This document shows positions 8,132-18,163 of a stretch of 64,000 nt of DNA, in pieces. The translations under genes were made by a program, and so were the position numbers. The notes below the pieces were generated by a model. It saw only the letters and a program-made list of their open reading frames with translations. It was not told where the DNA came from and ran no database searches. The stretch is from NCBI GenBank assembly GCA_963709775.1, contig CAVPXS010000014.1, positions 50,872 through 114,871 of the forward strand, read 5' to 3'. This DNA is from Salinimicrobium sp963709775 (GTDB taxonomy: Bacteria > Bacteroidota > Bacteroidia > Flavobacteriales > Flavobacteriaceae). How positions within the stretch are numbered: the first letter of the stretch is position 1; each line of letters begins with the position of its first letter.

Positions 8132-9007
8132 ATGCTTTCAATTCAAAATCTGAACAAAACCTATCCTAATGGAACACAGGCCTTAAATAGTGTAAACCTT
8201 GAAATTCAAAAGGGAATGTTTGGGCTTTTAGGCCCCAATGGGGCAGGTAAATCTACTTTGATGCGTACCATTGCAACCTTACAAATTGCCGATAGCGGCA
8301 CAATTATGTTTGATGGGATCAATGTTTTTGACCAACCTGAAGAATTACGAAAGGTATTAGGGTACTTACCTCAGGATTTCGGGGTTTACCCGAAAGTATC
8401 TGCAGAAATGATGCTAAACCATATAGCCAAAATTAAAGGGATTCACAGTGCCAAAGATCGTAAAGCGTACGTGGCAGATCTTTTGAATAAAGTGAATCTG
8501 TACAACTTCAGGAAACGGAATTTAGGTGATTACTCTGGCGGAATGCGTCAACGTTTTGGGATCGCTCAAGCCTTGATAGGAAATCCTAAATTAATTATTG
8601 TGGATGAACCTACGGCTGGCTTAGATCCTTTGGAACGTAACCGTTTTCATAATCTACTAAGTGAATTAGGCGAAGATGCAGTAGTTATTTTATCTACTCA
8701 TATAGTAGATGATGTAGTGAATTTATGCACTAATATGGCGGTTTTCAATCAGGGAGAGGTAGTTGTTCAGGGCCACCCGCAAGAGTTATCCGATTCCCTA
8801 AACGAGAGGGTATACCGGAAGCGAATTGGAAAGAATGAGATTGAAAAATATGAATCAGATTATAACGTGCTTTCATCCTATTTACGAAGTGGAAATATGA
8901 ACGTTAATGTGTTTTCTGATATTCATCCCGGTGACGGTTTTGAAAGAGTAAATAATAATCTGGAAGATTTCTACTTCTATAGCATAAACCAACCTCAAAC
9001 CGTATAA
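8132..9007 (+). CDS. ABC transporter ATP-binding protein (ABC-2 type exporter)
   Basis: 291 residues. It supplies ATP hydrolysis for the fused permease encoded two bases downstream. Walker A GPNGAGKST is at residues 34-42, the Q-loop is LGYLPQDFG, the signature YSGGMRQR lies near 137, Walker B is LIIVDEPTAGLDP, and the H-loop is ILSTH. It ends in a ~60-residue tail without a known domain. ATG at 8132 starts the conserved MLSIQNLNKTYPNGTQAL, and no better start lies upstream. The genes are almost certainly one operon. Confidence 0.93.
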   Translation: MLSIQNLNKTYPNGTQALNSVNLEIQKGMFGLLGPNGAGKSTLMRTIATLQIADSGTIMFDGINVFDQPEELRKVLGYLPQDFGVYPKVSAEMMLNHIAKIKGIHSAKDRKAYVADLLNKVNLYNFRKRNLGDYSGGMRQRFGIAQALIGNPKLIIVDEPTAGLDPLERNRFHNLLSELGEDAVVILSTHIVDDVVNLCTNMAVFNQGEVVVQGHPQELSDSLNERVYRKRIGKNEIEKYESDYNVLSSYLRSGNMNVNVFSDIHPGDGFERVNNNLEDFYFYSINQPQTV

Positions 9008-9009
9008 TT

Positions 9010-12000
9010 ATGAAGGAAATTTTCTCATTTGAATTAAAATACAGGCTAAGGCGCCCGGCTACCTACATTTACATTTTTATAATGTTTCTTATTCCTCTTT
9101 TATTGAGTGTTTTTGAGGATTCAAACACAGCTCAATATACCAATAGTCCAAACGCCATTGTAGGTATCTTAGGCGTGATGAGTATAATGAGTTTATTTTT
9201 TTATGCCGCTATAATGGGAGTACCAGTATATCGGGATGAGGAACATAAAACCGCACAGACTTATTTTACTTTTCCTGTTTCAGAAAAAAACTACATCTTG
9301 GGCCGATTTTTTGGCAGTTTTGCCATTGTAACGGTAATGAATATTGGAGCGGTTATAGGGGCGATGATTGGTTTTGGTATTGGTGCTTTGTTAAACCGGC
9401 CAGACTACGGAACCTATACTTCCTTTAATTTAGTTTCTTATGTTTTACCTTTTCTATATCTCTTAACCATCAATTCTTTTTTCATAGGAAGCTTATTCTT
9501 TTGTTTGATGACCTTTTTCAAACGCATGTCGATATTATATTTGGGGGGCATAGTAATTTTTATCCTAACCATTGCGTCAGGCCAATTATTATCTGGTTTA
9601 GATACCGAATGGTTGAGTGTTTATGTAGATCCATTTGGGGAGACAGCTCATGGATATATAACAAAGTATTGGACTGTTGATGAGTTAAATCACACCCAAT
9701 TGTCACTTTCTGGCAAATTTGCATTAAACAGGTTGTTGTGGCTGGGAGTTGCTTTACTGATTTTCTTTTTCACCTTATTTAAATTTTCATACAAGGGATT
9801 TTTAACTTCATCAAAAAAGAAATCGGCCAAAGAATCAGAAGTAGCTTATTCTCCCTCCACTTTTATTCCCGAAGTATTACAGCAGTTCAATTCTAAAGCC
9901 CGAAGAGAGAACCTTTTATCTTTAAGTAAAATTGAATTTTTATCTATTGTAAAAGAAACTGTTTTTGCGATTTTGATCGTTATTGGAATCATTGTGGCAG
10001 GTTTTATAACCTACCAGTCCAATCAGATTTATGGAACACCATCCTTACCGTTAACACGATATATGGTGGTACAAATTTCAGGTGGAATATCGTTATTTTC
10101 TGTTATCATTTTAATTATTTATGCAGGGGAAGCTGTGCATAGAACCAGAAAGAACAAAACCTTTGAATTTTACGATGCTTTACCGGTTAGCAATATCACA
10201 TTATATCTTTCTAAAATTATCTCATTAATTGGTGTTGCCCTTGTGCTAACCATACTCAACGTTGTAGTTGGTCTTATTTATCAAAGCTTTAATGGTTATT
10301 TCAATTTTGAAATAGGTATGTATTTGACCTATAACTTCATGACGATTTTTCCAAGCTACCTTATGACCGTCCTGTTGGCGTTTTTTATTCATGTTCTGGT
10401 AAACAACAAATTTTTAGGACATTTTATAGTCATTATAATTTATGTTGGTTTACCTATTCTTTTGGGCTTAGTATTTAAAACTTCCAATCCCTTATTGAAT
10501 TTTGGGGGTACTCCTTATTCCTTTTTAAGTGATTTAAATGGCTTTGGACATTACTTATATGGACAATCCTGGCTGAATATCTATTGGATTTCGATAACCT
10601 GTATTTTTGCGACTATTGGTGTCCTTTTCTGGAATCGTGGTTTCATTTCTTCCCCCAAAGAACGAGTGCATCTGGCAAAGCAGCGGTTAAACGGAAAGAC
10701 CTTGAGTCTAATGCTGTTTTTTGTATTCGCATTCGTTTCTGTAGGTGCTTACAGCTATTACAATTTAAAAGTTTTAAATCAACTGGAAGATGGTAATTAC
10801 AGCGAAAACCTTAATGCTGAAGCCGAGAAAAAATATGAAAATTATATCGACAAACCCCATGTTCAGGTAGTTGATCTAAAGGCTTTTATAGATATTTTTC
10901 CTGAAGACCGGCGTATAACAGCCAAAGGAGAATTTGAGGTCATCAATAACTTTGATGCGCCTATTGATACGCTTTTGATGGAAGTAAAATTTCCCATAGC
11001 AGATACAAAGATTATGAAAGTGGTGTATAACGGCACAGAACTTAAACCCTTTTTAGAAGATGATGAATACAGGATGTTTATTTACGAACTGCCAACAAGC
11101 CTGCAGCCGGGAGACACAGCATCATTAGTCATCGAAACAAGAGCCAGTACGCATGGATTCTCTGCAAGTTCAGAAACAGCAGTATTGACCAATGGAACCT
11201 TCTTTAGGCATACTATTTTTCCTTCTTTTCATTATGAACGTGCACTGGAGGAAAATGGCATACGGAAAAAATATGGTCTAAAGGAGCTTGATTACTTATT
11301 GCCCCCAAAAACAGATAGTACTGCCCTAAAGAAAAACCTCTTTAATGAAGATGCAGATTATCTTAATTTTGAAGCTATAGTAAGTACTTCAAAAGGACAA
11401 ACGGCCATAGCTCCGGGAACCCTTACCAGGCAATGGGATGAAGATAACAGGAGCTTCTTTCATTATAAACTGGAAGACAAAACCGACTATTTTTTTAGTT
11501 TTGTTTCGGCTACTTATGACGTTGAAAAGGATACCTGGATAGCACCAAGCGGAAAGGAAGTAACCATAGAGGTTTACCATTCCCCAAAGCATAAAGAGAA
11601 CCTGGAACATTTCATTAAAGGTGTTAAAGTTGCTTTAGAATACAACTCGCAAAACTTTCTTGAATATCCCTATTCTGTACTGCGGGTGATTGAATTCCCG
11701 GCTTATGACAATTTTGCCCAATCTTTTGCTACGTCAATTCCCTATTCCGAAAATTTTGGATTTGCAGCAGACTTTTCCAAATCAGACAGTTATAATTATG
11801 CTTTCAGGATTACTTCCCACGAGGTGGCACATCAATGGTGGGGGCATATCATTACGCCGAGTAAAACCTCAGGTGCTAATATCATTTCTGAAACTTTGGC
11901 AGAATACGCTTCGTTAATGACAATGAAACAGGAATATGGTGAAAACGGAATTAAGTCGTTCTTAAAAGTATCCCTGGACAAATATCTCAATGGGCGTAAG

Positions 12001-12615
12001 TTTAGTTTCAAACCTGAGCGCACACTAATTGATGTTGAAGTAGGCCCGTATATCTGGTACGAAAAAGGTTCTATGATCATGTATGACCTACAGGATGTAA
12101 TTGGGGAAGAAGTGGTGAATGAGGGACTCAAAAACTTCTTGGAAGAATTTAAATATAAGAAGAAAGGTTATTATCCAACTTCTGAAGATTTGTATAAAGC
12201 TATATATGCTGTAACGCCCGATTCTTTAAAATATAAAGTAGATGATGGATTCAAAGAAATCGTTTTGTATGAAAACAGGGTCATTAATGCCAAAACCAAA
12301 CCTTTAGATAATGGTAAATGGGAAACCACTTTTACTGTAAATGCTAAAAAATTCTATTATGATAATACAGGTAAGGAAGATCGTGTTGATGAAAAGAAAA
12401 ACCTGGTAGATGTAGGGCTATTTAGCGAAGATATTGAAAATGCTGACGGGGTAACTATTAAAAACCCGTTGTATCTCAAGCTAAAATGGTTAGAACCCGG
12501 GGAAAATACCTTTACTATAATTACTGATAAAAAGCCGGTTAAAGCCGGGATCGATCCTTACAACAAATTAATTGACCGTAACTCCGATGATAATTTAAAA
12601 ACCATTGAGGAGTAA
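9010..12615 (+). CDS. ABC-2 permease fused to an M1-family zinc metallopeptidase domain
   Basis: 1201 residues. The N-terminal half (to about 590) has two sets of roughly six hydrophobic segments, like two ABC-2 permease halves in one chain (RRPATYIYIFIMF... and VKETVFAILIVIG...). After the last membrane segment (LSLMLFFVFAFVSVGAYSYY) comes an extracytoplasmic M1-like region. The zinc site is HEVAHQWWGH with His937, Glu938 and His941, and the third ligand Glu961 lies in SETLAEY. I do not see the GxMEN exopeptidase motif; the matching place reads IPYSENFGF. This fusion class is known in Bacteroidetes, but its substrate is not. It could export and trim peptides, or act as a sensor. A LytS/LytTR pair faces it from downstream. 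Confidence 0.9.
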   Translation: MKEIFSFELKYRLRRPATYIYIFIMFLIPLLLSVFEDSNTAQYTNSPNAIVGILGVMSIMSLFFYAAIMGVPVYRDEEHKTAQTYFTFPVSEKNYILGRFFGSFAIVTVMNIGAVIGAMIGFGIGALLNRPDYGTYTSFNLVSYVLPFLYLLTINSFFIGSLFFCLMTFFKRMSILYLGGIVIFILTIASGQLLSGLDTEWLSVYVDPFGETAHGYITKYWTVDELNHTQLSLSGKFALNRLLWLGVALLIFFFTLFKFSYKGFLTSSKKKSAKESEVAYSPSTFIPEVLQQFNSKARRENLLSLSKIEFLSIVKETVFAILIVIGIIVAGFITYQSNQIYGTPSLPLTRYMVVQISGGISLFSVIILIIYAGEAVHRTRKNKTFEFYDALPVSNITLYLSKIISLIGVALVLTILNVVVGLIYQSFNGYFNFEIGMYLTYNFMTIFPSYLMTVLLAFFIHVLVNNKFLGHFIVIIIYVGLPILLGLVFKTSNPLLNFGGTPYSFLSDLNGFGHYLYGQSWLNIYWISITCIFATIGVLFWNRGFISSPKERVHLAKQRLNGKTLSLMLFFVFAFVSVGAYSYYNLKVLNQLEDGNYSENLNAEAEKKYENYIDKPHVQVVDLKAFIDIFPEDRRITAKGEFEVINNFDAPIDTLLMEVKFPIADTKIMKVVYNGTELKPFLEDDEYRMFIYELPTSLQPGDTASLVIETRASTHGFSASSETAVLTNGTFFRHTIFPSFHYERALEENGIRKKYGLKELDYLLPPKTDSTALKKNLFNEDADYLNFEAIVSTSKGQTAIAPGTLTRQWDEDNRSFFHYKLEDKTDYFFSFVSATYDVEKDTWIAPSGKEVTIEVYHSPKHKENLEHFIKGVKVALEYNSQNFLEYPYSVLRVIEFPAYDNFAQSFATSIPYSENFGFAADFSKSDSYNYAFRITSHEVAHQWWGHIITPSKTSGANIISETLAEYASLMTMKQEYGENGIKSFLKVSLDKYLNGRKFSFKPERTLIDVEVGPYIWYEKGSMIMYDLQDVIGEEVVNEGLKNFLEEFKYKKKGYYPTSEDLYKAIYAVTPDSLKYKVDDGFKEIVLYENRVINAKTKPLDNGKWETTFTVNAKKFYYDNTGKEDRVDEKKNLVDVGLFSEDIENADGVTIKNPLYLKLKWLEPGENTFTIITDKKPVKAGIDPYNKLIDRNSDDNLKTIEE

Positions 12616-12633
12616 ACAACAATAAGAAGAAGT

Positions 12634-12669
12634 AGCAAAAGCGGGGATTATCCTCGCTTTTGCTTTTTT
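12634..12669 (+). terminator. Intrinsic terminator of the ABC operon
   Basis: AGCAAAAGCGGGGA (12634-12647) pairs with TCCTCGCTTTTGCT (12651-12664) with one G:T pair and a 3-base loop, followed by TTTTT. It starts 19 bases after the permease/peptidase stop. Confidence 0.88.
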
Positions 12670-12828
12670 AGGAATTATAGTAAAAACTTTTTAGGGGTAA
12701 ACATAGGGGTCAATTAAAATCAAGATACAGGCATAACTTCCGATAGCCAGTATTTAAACCTGAAACTGTGTGAGTCATAAGATTAGGGATGTTGATATAA
12801 AAGATTTTAGAAAAAGAAAAAGGAATAA

Positions 12829-13116
12829 TTAAAATTGTTTATTCTCTTCTGAATTGAGCCTCATTACTTGAACACTTATGTTGTTTAAAAACGGTGATCT
12901 CATAGACCGGTATCTTCTTCTACTTTTAAATTTTGCATAGTGGTAAGAAACAAAGAATTTTTCGGAGAAGAATTTTGAAGCAGTTCCATACCGGTTAAAA
13001 GTTCCATAGGTATTTAAAGCAACTGCGGAAGCGCGGTGATAAAAACAGACTTCTGCCGTCCAATTGGAGTGTAAGAATAGCCAGAATATTCTAGCCTTAG
13101 AACTCAGAATTATCAT
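12829..13116 (-). CDS. Hypothetical protein, 95 residues
   Basis: ATG frame MIILSSKARIFWLFLHSNW, rich in aromatic residues and Arg/Lys, with AEVCFYHRASAVALNTYGTF and FFSEKFFVSYHYAKFKSRRRYR. The alternating aromatic pattern could be beta-strands of a fragment of an outer-membrane or periplasmic protein. There is no signal peptide and no domain I recognise. It lies between the ABC operon terminator and the LytTR gene and may be a remnant. Confidence 0.35.
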   Translation of the reverse strand: MIILSSKARIFWLFLHSNWTAEVCFYHRASAVALNTYGTFNRYGTASKFFSEKFFVSYHYAKFKSRRRYRSMRSPFLNNISVQVMRLNSEENKQF

Positions 13117-13188
13117 TTAACCTTTCTTTTGAATCGCAGGTTGCGGAATAACCCCGATAGTTATTAAGCCTGGATAAAAAGGGTATAC

Positions 13189-13317
13189 TTAAATTCGAGA
13201 TATTCCGAATACAATTTTATCGGAAAGAAGGAGTATTAAAATGAATAGAATAATAAAGAAAACACTGATCCCAATTACAGAATAAGCTTTGGTCGATTTT
13301 GTTTTACCTTTCTTCAT
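13189..13317 (-). CDS. Possible 42-residue single-pass membrane protein
   Basis: ATG at 13317 gives MKKGKTKSTKAYSVIG, then a long hydrophobic run ISVFFIILFILILLL and SDKIVFGISRI before TAA. The basic start followed by one membrane helix is a plausible small membrane protein. It starts 40 bases after the LytTR stop on the same strand and could be the last gene of that transcript. There is no family match by eye. Confidence 0.4.
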   Translation of the reverse strand: MKKGKTKSTKAYSVIGISVFFIILFILILLLSDKIVFGISRI

Positions 13318-13356
13318 TTCTTTTATTTTTCATTAGTTAGAACGACTTTTTTTATG

Positions 13357-14088
13357 CTAAAAACTCAACTGCTCTTTAAATAGATAGGACTGTCTTCTGG
13401 AGATTTCAATTTCGTCACCAGAATTCAATTCTATTTTTAGTTTACCATTAAACCAGGAAACGACTTTTTTGACGTGGTTGATATTGATAAGCTGTTGTCT
13501 ATTAGCTCTAAAAAATATATCATTTGGTAATTTTTCTTCAACCTGCCCCAACGATTTATAGATTAATGGTTTGTTGTGCTCAAAGTAAACACGGGTGTAA
13601 TTACCCACAATTTCGAACATATAGATATCCTGGACTTTGACCAGCCAGCATTTCTCCCCATCTTTAATAAATATCTGCTTGTCTAAACTTAATGCATCAT
13701 CATTTTTAGTATTTGATAAAGAATTATTACTTCCTTTCTCAATTACCTTATCTATACATTTTGAAAACCGAACCTGATTAATAGGCTTCAATAAATAATC
13801 AAATGCATTGTATTCAAAGGATTTAATGGCATATTCATCAAAAGCAGTTGTGAATATGGTTAAAGGAACATCATCTAACATTTCCAATAATTCAAACCCA
13901 TCTTTTTCCGGCATATTAATATCCAGGAACAAGAGGTCTGGATTTTGTTCATTAATCAATTTATAAGCTTCGTCTACATTTTCTGCTTCCCCTAAAAGTT
14001 CGATTTCCTTATGAGCCTTAAGTAATTCTTTAAGTTCATTACGGGCCAATCTGGAATCTTCAACAATAACTGCTTTTAATGATCTCAT
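13357..14088 (-). CDS. LytTR-family response regulator
   Basis: 243 residues. Receiver domain at residues 1-115, with acidic pocket VIVEDS (Glu10, Asp11), phosphoacceptor Asp56 in LLFLDINMPEKDG, TTAFDEY and the Lys in YLLKP. The LytTR DNA-binding domain is at ~135-240 (IFIKDGEKCWLVKVQDIYMFEIVGNYTRVY, SLGQVEEKLP, FFRANRQQLININHV). It is a transcription regulator partnered with the LytS-like kinase just upstream; the ATG overlaps the restored TGA of the kinase gene (ATGA), indicating translational coupling. Its targets are unknown; the convergent ABC/M1 operon is one candidate. Confidence 0.93.
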   Translation of the reverse strand: MRSLKAVIVEDSRLARNELKELLKAHKEIELLGEAENVDEAYKLINEQNPDLLFLDINMPEKDGFELLEMLDDVPLTIFTTAFDEYAIKSFEYNAFDYLLKPINQVRFSKCIDKVIEKGSNNSLSNTKNDDALSLDKQIFIKDGEKCWLVKVQDIYMFEIVGNYTRVYFEHNKPLIYKSLGQVEEKLPNDIFFRANRQQLININHVKKVVSWFNGKLKIELNSGDEIEISRRQSYLFKEQLSF

Positions 14089-15169
14089 GCTACCGGGATT
14101 TTTATTGACGCAACTACTTTATTTTCTTTTTCTATTAAACTAAAAGTCGCTGCTTCTTCATAAAGTAGTTCAAGTCGCTGCTTAATATTTTTAAGCCTAG
14201 TCGCGTACTGCCTTCGCTGTTTCTCAGGGTTCCGGTATTGGTAACATCGATAAGCAATTGAGCATCCTTAATTTGGGTCGAAAGACTTACAGTTCCTCCA
14301 TCTTTTAGCTTAGAAATACCGTGTTTAATTGCGTTTTCGACCAGCATCTGTATAATCATGGGGGGAATTTGAACGTTCAGGGATGTCTTATCGATGTTTG
14401 TTTCGAACTGAAGCCGCTCCTCAAATTGAATTTTAGAGATCTCCATAAAATTATAAATCATTTCCAATTCATCTTCTAATGCAATAGAATTTACATCACT
14501 TTTGGTAAGGGAATATCGTAATGTTTCTGATAGGCTCGTAAGCATATTCCTGGCTCTATGGACATCCTCTAACATCAAACCTCGAATGTTGTTTAAGGTA
14601 TTAAACATAAAATGAGGATTTATTTGCCCTTTTAGGGTATTTAGCTGTGACTCCTTAAGGTTAGACTCAAGTTGTAACCTGGTTTCCCTGCTTTTATTCA
14701 ATTCCATCAATCCTTTAATAGCAACATAAAATACAGTCCAGACAATGAAATAAATAAAATAATTTAAAATAAAAATAATCTTGTTTCCTATATCCTGGGA
14801 AGGATGGTCTAATACATCAAGCCTATTATAAACAAAGCTATAAGCGAAATAAATATATAAATCATATACCAGATAAAATAAAAGCGATCCTCCGAATAAT
14901 AAACCCAATATTTTAAAAATATCTTTTAGTTTCAGGTTATCAAATTGAATAAATTTATTGAGTGCTCTTTTAAGTTGATGTGTGAAAAAGATGGAAAGAA
15001 GAATTACTACTGAAAAGTCTGTAACCACTTGCCATAGTTCTAACTCTAATTCATTGCCATTGGCCCAATACGCAACGGCTATTACAGTAGATAAAAAAGT
15101 CCATATAAGTACCTGTATTATCCAGTAAGAAATGCTTTTTGAGCTCACATTCAATTTTTCCAATTGCAT
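14085..15169 (-). CDS. LytS-like sensor histidine kinase, 3' frameshift
   Basis: The N-terminus has four hydrophobic segments (residues ~15-150). A His_kinase domain follows with LKGQINPHFMFNTLNNIRG (phospho-His near residue 186) and an ATPase domain (PPMIIQMLVENAIKHG, LLIDVTNTG). The uninterrupted frame ends at 14135 with an abnormal tail, ILSSDLNYFMKKQRLLV. Adding one base to the T5 run at 14188-14192 restores NIKQRLELLYEEAATFSLI and a stop at 14085-14087, overlapping the regulator's ATG by the usual ATGA. The missing base is therefore very likely an error or a recent mutation. There is no periplasmic sensing domain; sensing would be through the membrane segments. Confidence 0.88.
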
Positions 15170-15184
15170 AGTATTTTCTAAATA

Positions 15185-15549
15185 TCAGTCAAATTTATTT
15201 AGTTGAAGTTCCAGTTCTTCTTTAGGATTTTTTCCTTTTTTGAATAAATGGCTTCCAAGAACAACCACTAAAAAAATTAAAAGCAATAATTATTATGACA
15301 GTAGCTATAGATATCTCTTTTCCAAATAACGCAGCTGGCATGATTGTTAAGATCCAGATAAAAAATACTGTTGATTCAGACTTTTTCTTTTTCTACGATT
15401 AAAGGAAATACATATTCTATATGAACTCTCATCTTAAAGGCTAAAATAGTGGCAACCAAAATATAAACAAAGCTTAAATTTCTGGCAGTTGCCGATCATT
15501 TTGATAAATATTTGAATTTTGCCTCCGGGTTTACTCCTGTTGTTTTCAT
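15185..15549 (-). pseudogene. Decayed small membrane protein upstream of lytS
   Basis: Pieces of one protein can be read in successive frames: MKTTGVNPEAKFKYLSK from ATG at 15549, then LSFVYILVATILAFKMRVHI and EYVFPLIVEKEK, then VFFIWILTIMPAALFGKEIS. The last piece is VVVLGSHLFKKGKNPKEEL with a stop at 15185. This makes about 120 residues with three or four hydrophobic segments and a charged tail. It lies 15 bases before the kinase start on the same strand, so it was probably the first gene of a three-gene operon. It carries at least three frame breaks, too many for a casual error. I do not recognise the family. Confidence 0.55.
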
Positions 15550-15886
15550 GATGATTGTTTAATTATCCTAATATCATCTGAATAATTAATTCGATCAATA
15601 TTGTTATTAAGACGATCATAATTTTTGTTTTTAAATCTATTCTATAAAGATATAATAGGATTAAACATTCAATACTGAAAATATGATGAGTGGTCGATCT
15701 AATGTGCTGTACGGGAAAAAGTATCTGTTCGGAAATAAAAATAACGTTGTGAGGTAGCAAAAAATATTAAAGTTATGTTCCAGGGCTATTTTCCGCAAAT
15801 TTTCTATCATTCTCAAGGTTCAATATAAAGCTCTCGCGCCTCAGACTAATTTTACAGAAATTTTCTCGCTTGAACCCCATCGTCAG
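15550..15886. other. AT-rich intergenic region between divergent genes
   Basis: It contains a 65-codon minus-strand frame (15563-15760) with a hydrophobic end, IMIVLITILIELIIQMILG, which could be a short membrane peptide but has no other support. The rest should hold the promoters of the leftward lytS operon and the rightward hydrolase gene. No clear TAnnTTTG element is visible. Confidence 0.3.
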
Positions 15887-15973
15887 TTGGTTAAGAACCG
15901 TATTCTCCTATTCATGCGCTATTCAGTGGTTTTTGAGAGAATGATTACCTTTATCAAGATGTCCCCATTCCCA

Positions 15974-17005
15974 ATGAAGAAAAGATACTGGATCCCTGCT
16001 GTTGTTCTCCTCCTGCTTATAATCACTTATTTTTTAGGTCCTAAACCGCCTAACCCAGACTACACCAAAGAATTGCCTGATCTTCCCAATGATCTGGAGC
16101 AGCTGGAAACCTATATCGAAAAAAGGGAAAAACAGCTTCCACTCAGGGAGGACAATCAGGCGCGGATACTCTGGCAGCAAAACGAGCCGCAGGTTACAGA
16201 ATACAGTGTGGTCTACTTGCATGGTTTTGGCGGGAGTTACCGGGATGGATATCCTGTTAATGTTAAGATAGCCGACACTTTAGGAGCCAATCTTTACCTC
16301 GCCCGTTGGGCAGGACACGGCATGGTCGCCGGGGAAGCTCTGGAAGAATTTTCTCCCGGGGCGGCCTGGCAATCGGCTAAGGAAGCGCTGGTAGTGGGTG
16401 AAAAAATTGGTAAAAAAGTGATCATTATGAGCACCTCCACAGGTGGTACACTTGCGTTTAAATTAGCTGCTGCCTATCCGGATAAGGTTCATGCGCTTAT
16501 TAACTTATCCCCGTACATAGAAGATGAGACAGATGGAGCTTTTCTGTTGAACTCACCATGGGGCTATGAACTGGCACATCTTATTTCTTTCGGAGACCAC
16601 ATGAAAGTTGAACATGAAAAAGAAATAGCCGCACAATACTTCGATACTATCTATCCTTCCCGGGCCCTGGTGGACCTGCAGGTATTACTGGGAACGCTCA
16701 TTTCTGAAGAAACTTTCCGGAAGGTGACTTCTCCTGTCCTTACCCTCTATTATTACGAGAATTTTCTGGAAGAGGATGATCATGTTGAGGTAGAAGTTTA
16801 TCCTGAAGTCCACGCATTACTGGCTACCCCCGATTCTCTAAAGAAGCTAGTGAGACTGGTGGAGCCGAAAAATCATTTTTTAGGAAGTGAAATAAAGTCT
16901 GAAAATACTCATGTGGTTACAAGGCAAATCGTAGAGTTCTTAAGGGAAACCCTGAAACTGGAAATCAAATTAGATTCCGTAGAAACAAGAGATTTGAGGA
17001 AATAA
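15974..17005 (+). CDS. Membrane-anchored alpha/beta hydrolase
   Basis: 343 residues from the chosen ATG. An N-terminal anchor MKKRYWIPAVVLLLLIITYFLG precedes a globular alpha/beta-hydrolase domain: the oxyanion region VVYLHGFGGSYRDGYP, nucleophile elbow IIMSTSTGG (Ser in S-T-S-T-G-G, a variant of GxSxG), acidic region EDETDGAF and a likely catalytic His in VEPKNHFL. The frame is open further upstream to 15887, but that adds an unusual positively charged extension, and the start at 15974 gives a standard signal anchor. Substrate unknown; esterase or lipase-like chemistry is expected, facing the periplasm. Confidence 0.82.
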   Translation: MKKRYWIPAVVLLLLIITYFLGPKPPNPDYTKELPDLPNDLEQLETYIEKREKQLPLREDNQARILWQQNEPQVTEYSVVYLHGFGGSYRDGYPVNVKIADTLGANLYLARWAGHGMVAGEALEEFSPGAAWQSAKEALVVGEKIGKKVIIMSTSTGGTLAFKLAAAYPDKVHALINLSPYIEDETDGAFLLNSPWGYELAHLISFGDHMKVEHEKEIAAQYFDTIYPSRALVDLQVLLGTLISEETFRKVTSPVLTLYYYENFLEEDDHVEVEVYPEVHALLATPDSLKKLVRLVEPKNHFLGSEIKSENTHVVTRQIVEFLRETLKLEIKLDSVETRDLRK

Positions 17006-17091
17006 TCAGGTTTGTGAATCAATCTTTTTTAAAAGAGAATGTAGCCATAGTCGGGCATCCTTCTTCTATGAATGCAGATTTGGTTTAAAGT

Positions 17092-18120
17092 CTAATATTT
17101 CTTTTTGTTAGCATAATTCACCAGGGAGAGCATCACAGGAACTTCCACCAGAACGCCGACCACACAAACCAATGCTGCCGGACTTTCCAGTCCAAAGAGC
17201 CCAATGGCTACGGCAACAGATAATTCGAAGAAATTACTCGCGCCAATCATGGCGGCCGGGGCGCATACTTGATGGGTCAGGTGGAGTTTTCGGCCTGCGA
17301 ACCAGGTGGCAAAAAAGATAAAATACGTCTGAATGATCAATGGTACCGCGATCAAAACTATAATAAGCGGATTGTTGAGGATATTCTCCCCCTGAAATGC
17401 GAAAAGCAGAACCAGGGTCAGTAACAGTGCAATGACACTCAGCGGCTTGAACTTGGGTAGAAAGTCAGTCTGGAACCAATCTGCCCCGTGTTTTTTAATA
17501 AGCATACTACTTGTAAGAATACCTGCCAGTAACGGTACAACCACGTAGATAAGTATGCTCAAAATAAGTGTTTCATAAGGAACAACAACATCGGTTATTC
17601 CAAGTAGGAGTCCTACAATTGGCACATAAGCAAACAGGATAATAAGATCATTTACCGAAACCTGCATGAGGGTGTAATTAGGATCGCCATCGGTAAGATA
17701 GGACCAAACAAAGACCATTGCCGTACATGGCGCGGCTCCAAGAATAATAGCTCCGGCGATATATTCCCCGGCAAGCGAGGGATCAATAAAGGCGGCAAAA
17801 ATCTTGGTAAAGAAGATCCAGGCAAAAAATGCCATTGTGAAGGGTTTGACCAGCCAGTTCATTACCAGTGTCAGCACAATGCCCTTCGGCCTTTTTCCTA
17901 TCTTTTTAATACTGCTAAAGTCTATCTGTAACATCATTGGATAGATCATCAACCAGATAAGAATGGCAATAGGAATATTTACCTGATATATTTCCCAGGT
18001 GCTCATGACCTCCATTGCATCTCCTGCGAGATAGCCAATAAATATACCTCCGGCAATACAAAGGGCTACCCATAGACTTAGATACTTTTCAAAAAACGCG
18101 ATCTCTTTTTTCTCAGACAT
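17092..18120 (-). CDS. acr3: ACR3-family arsenite efflux pump
   Basis: 342 residues with about ten membrane segments. ACR3 exports As(III) using the proton gradient. The family's conserved Cys is in GAAPCTAMVFVWS (near residue 131), and the second key region is ASNFFELSVAVAI. It is the last gene of arsR-metallophosphoesterase-acr3, and the operator before arsR should control all three. No arsC arsenate reductase is present in the cluster. Confidence 0.94.
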   Translation of the reverse strand: MSEKKEIAFFEKYLSLWVALCIAGGIFIGYLAGDAMEVMSTWEIYQVNIPIAILIWLMIYPMMLQIDFSSIKKIGKRPKGIVLTLVMNWLVKPFTMAFFAWIFFTKIFAAFIDPSLAGEYIAGAIILGAAPCTAMVFVWSYLTDGDPNYTLMQVSVNDLIILFAYVPIVGLLLGITDVVVPYETLILSILIYVVVPLLAGILTSSMLIKKHGADWFQTDFLPKFKPLSVIALLLTLVLLFAFQGENILNNPLIIVLIAVPLIIQTYFIFFATWFAGRKLHLTHQVCAPAAMIGASNFFELSVAVAIGLFGLESPAALVCVVGVLVEVPVMLSLVNYANKKKY

Positions 18121-18163
18121 GTATTTGAAATTTTGGTGGTGGTTAGTAATTCAGAATTGTTTT

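Noticed and set aside
18121..18163. A hidden arsC between acr3 and the phosphoesterase
   Set aside because: The gap is only 43 bases.
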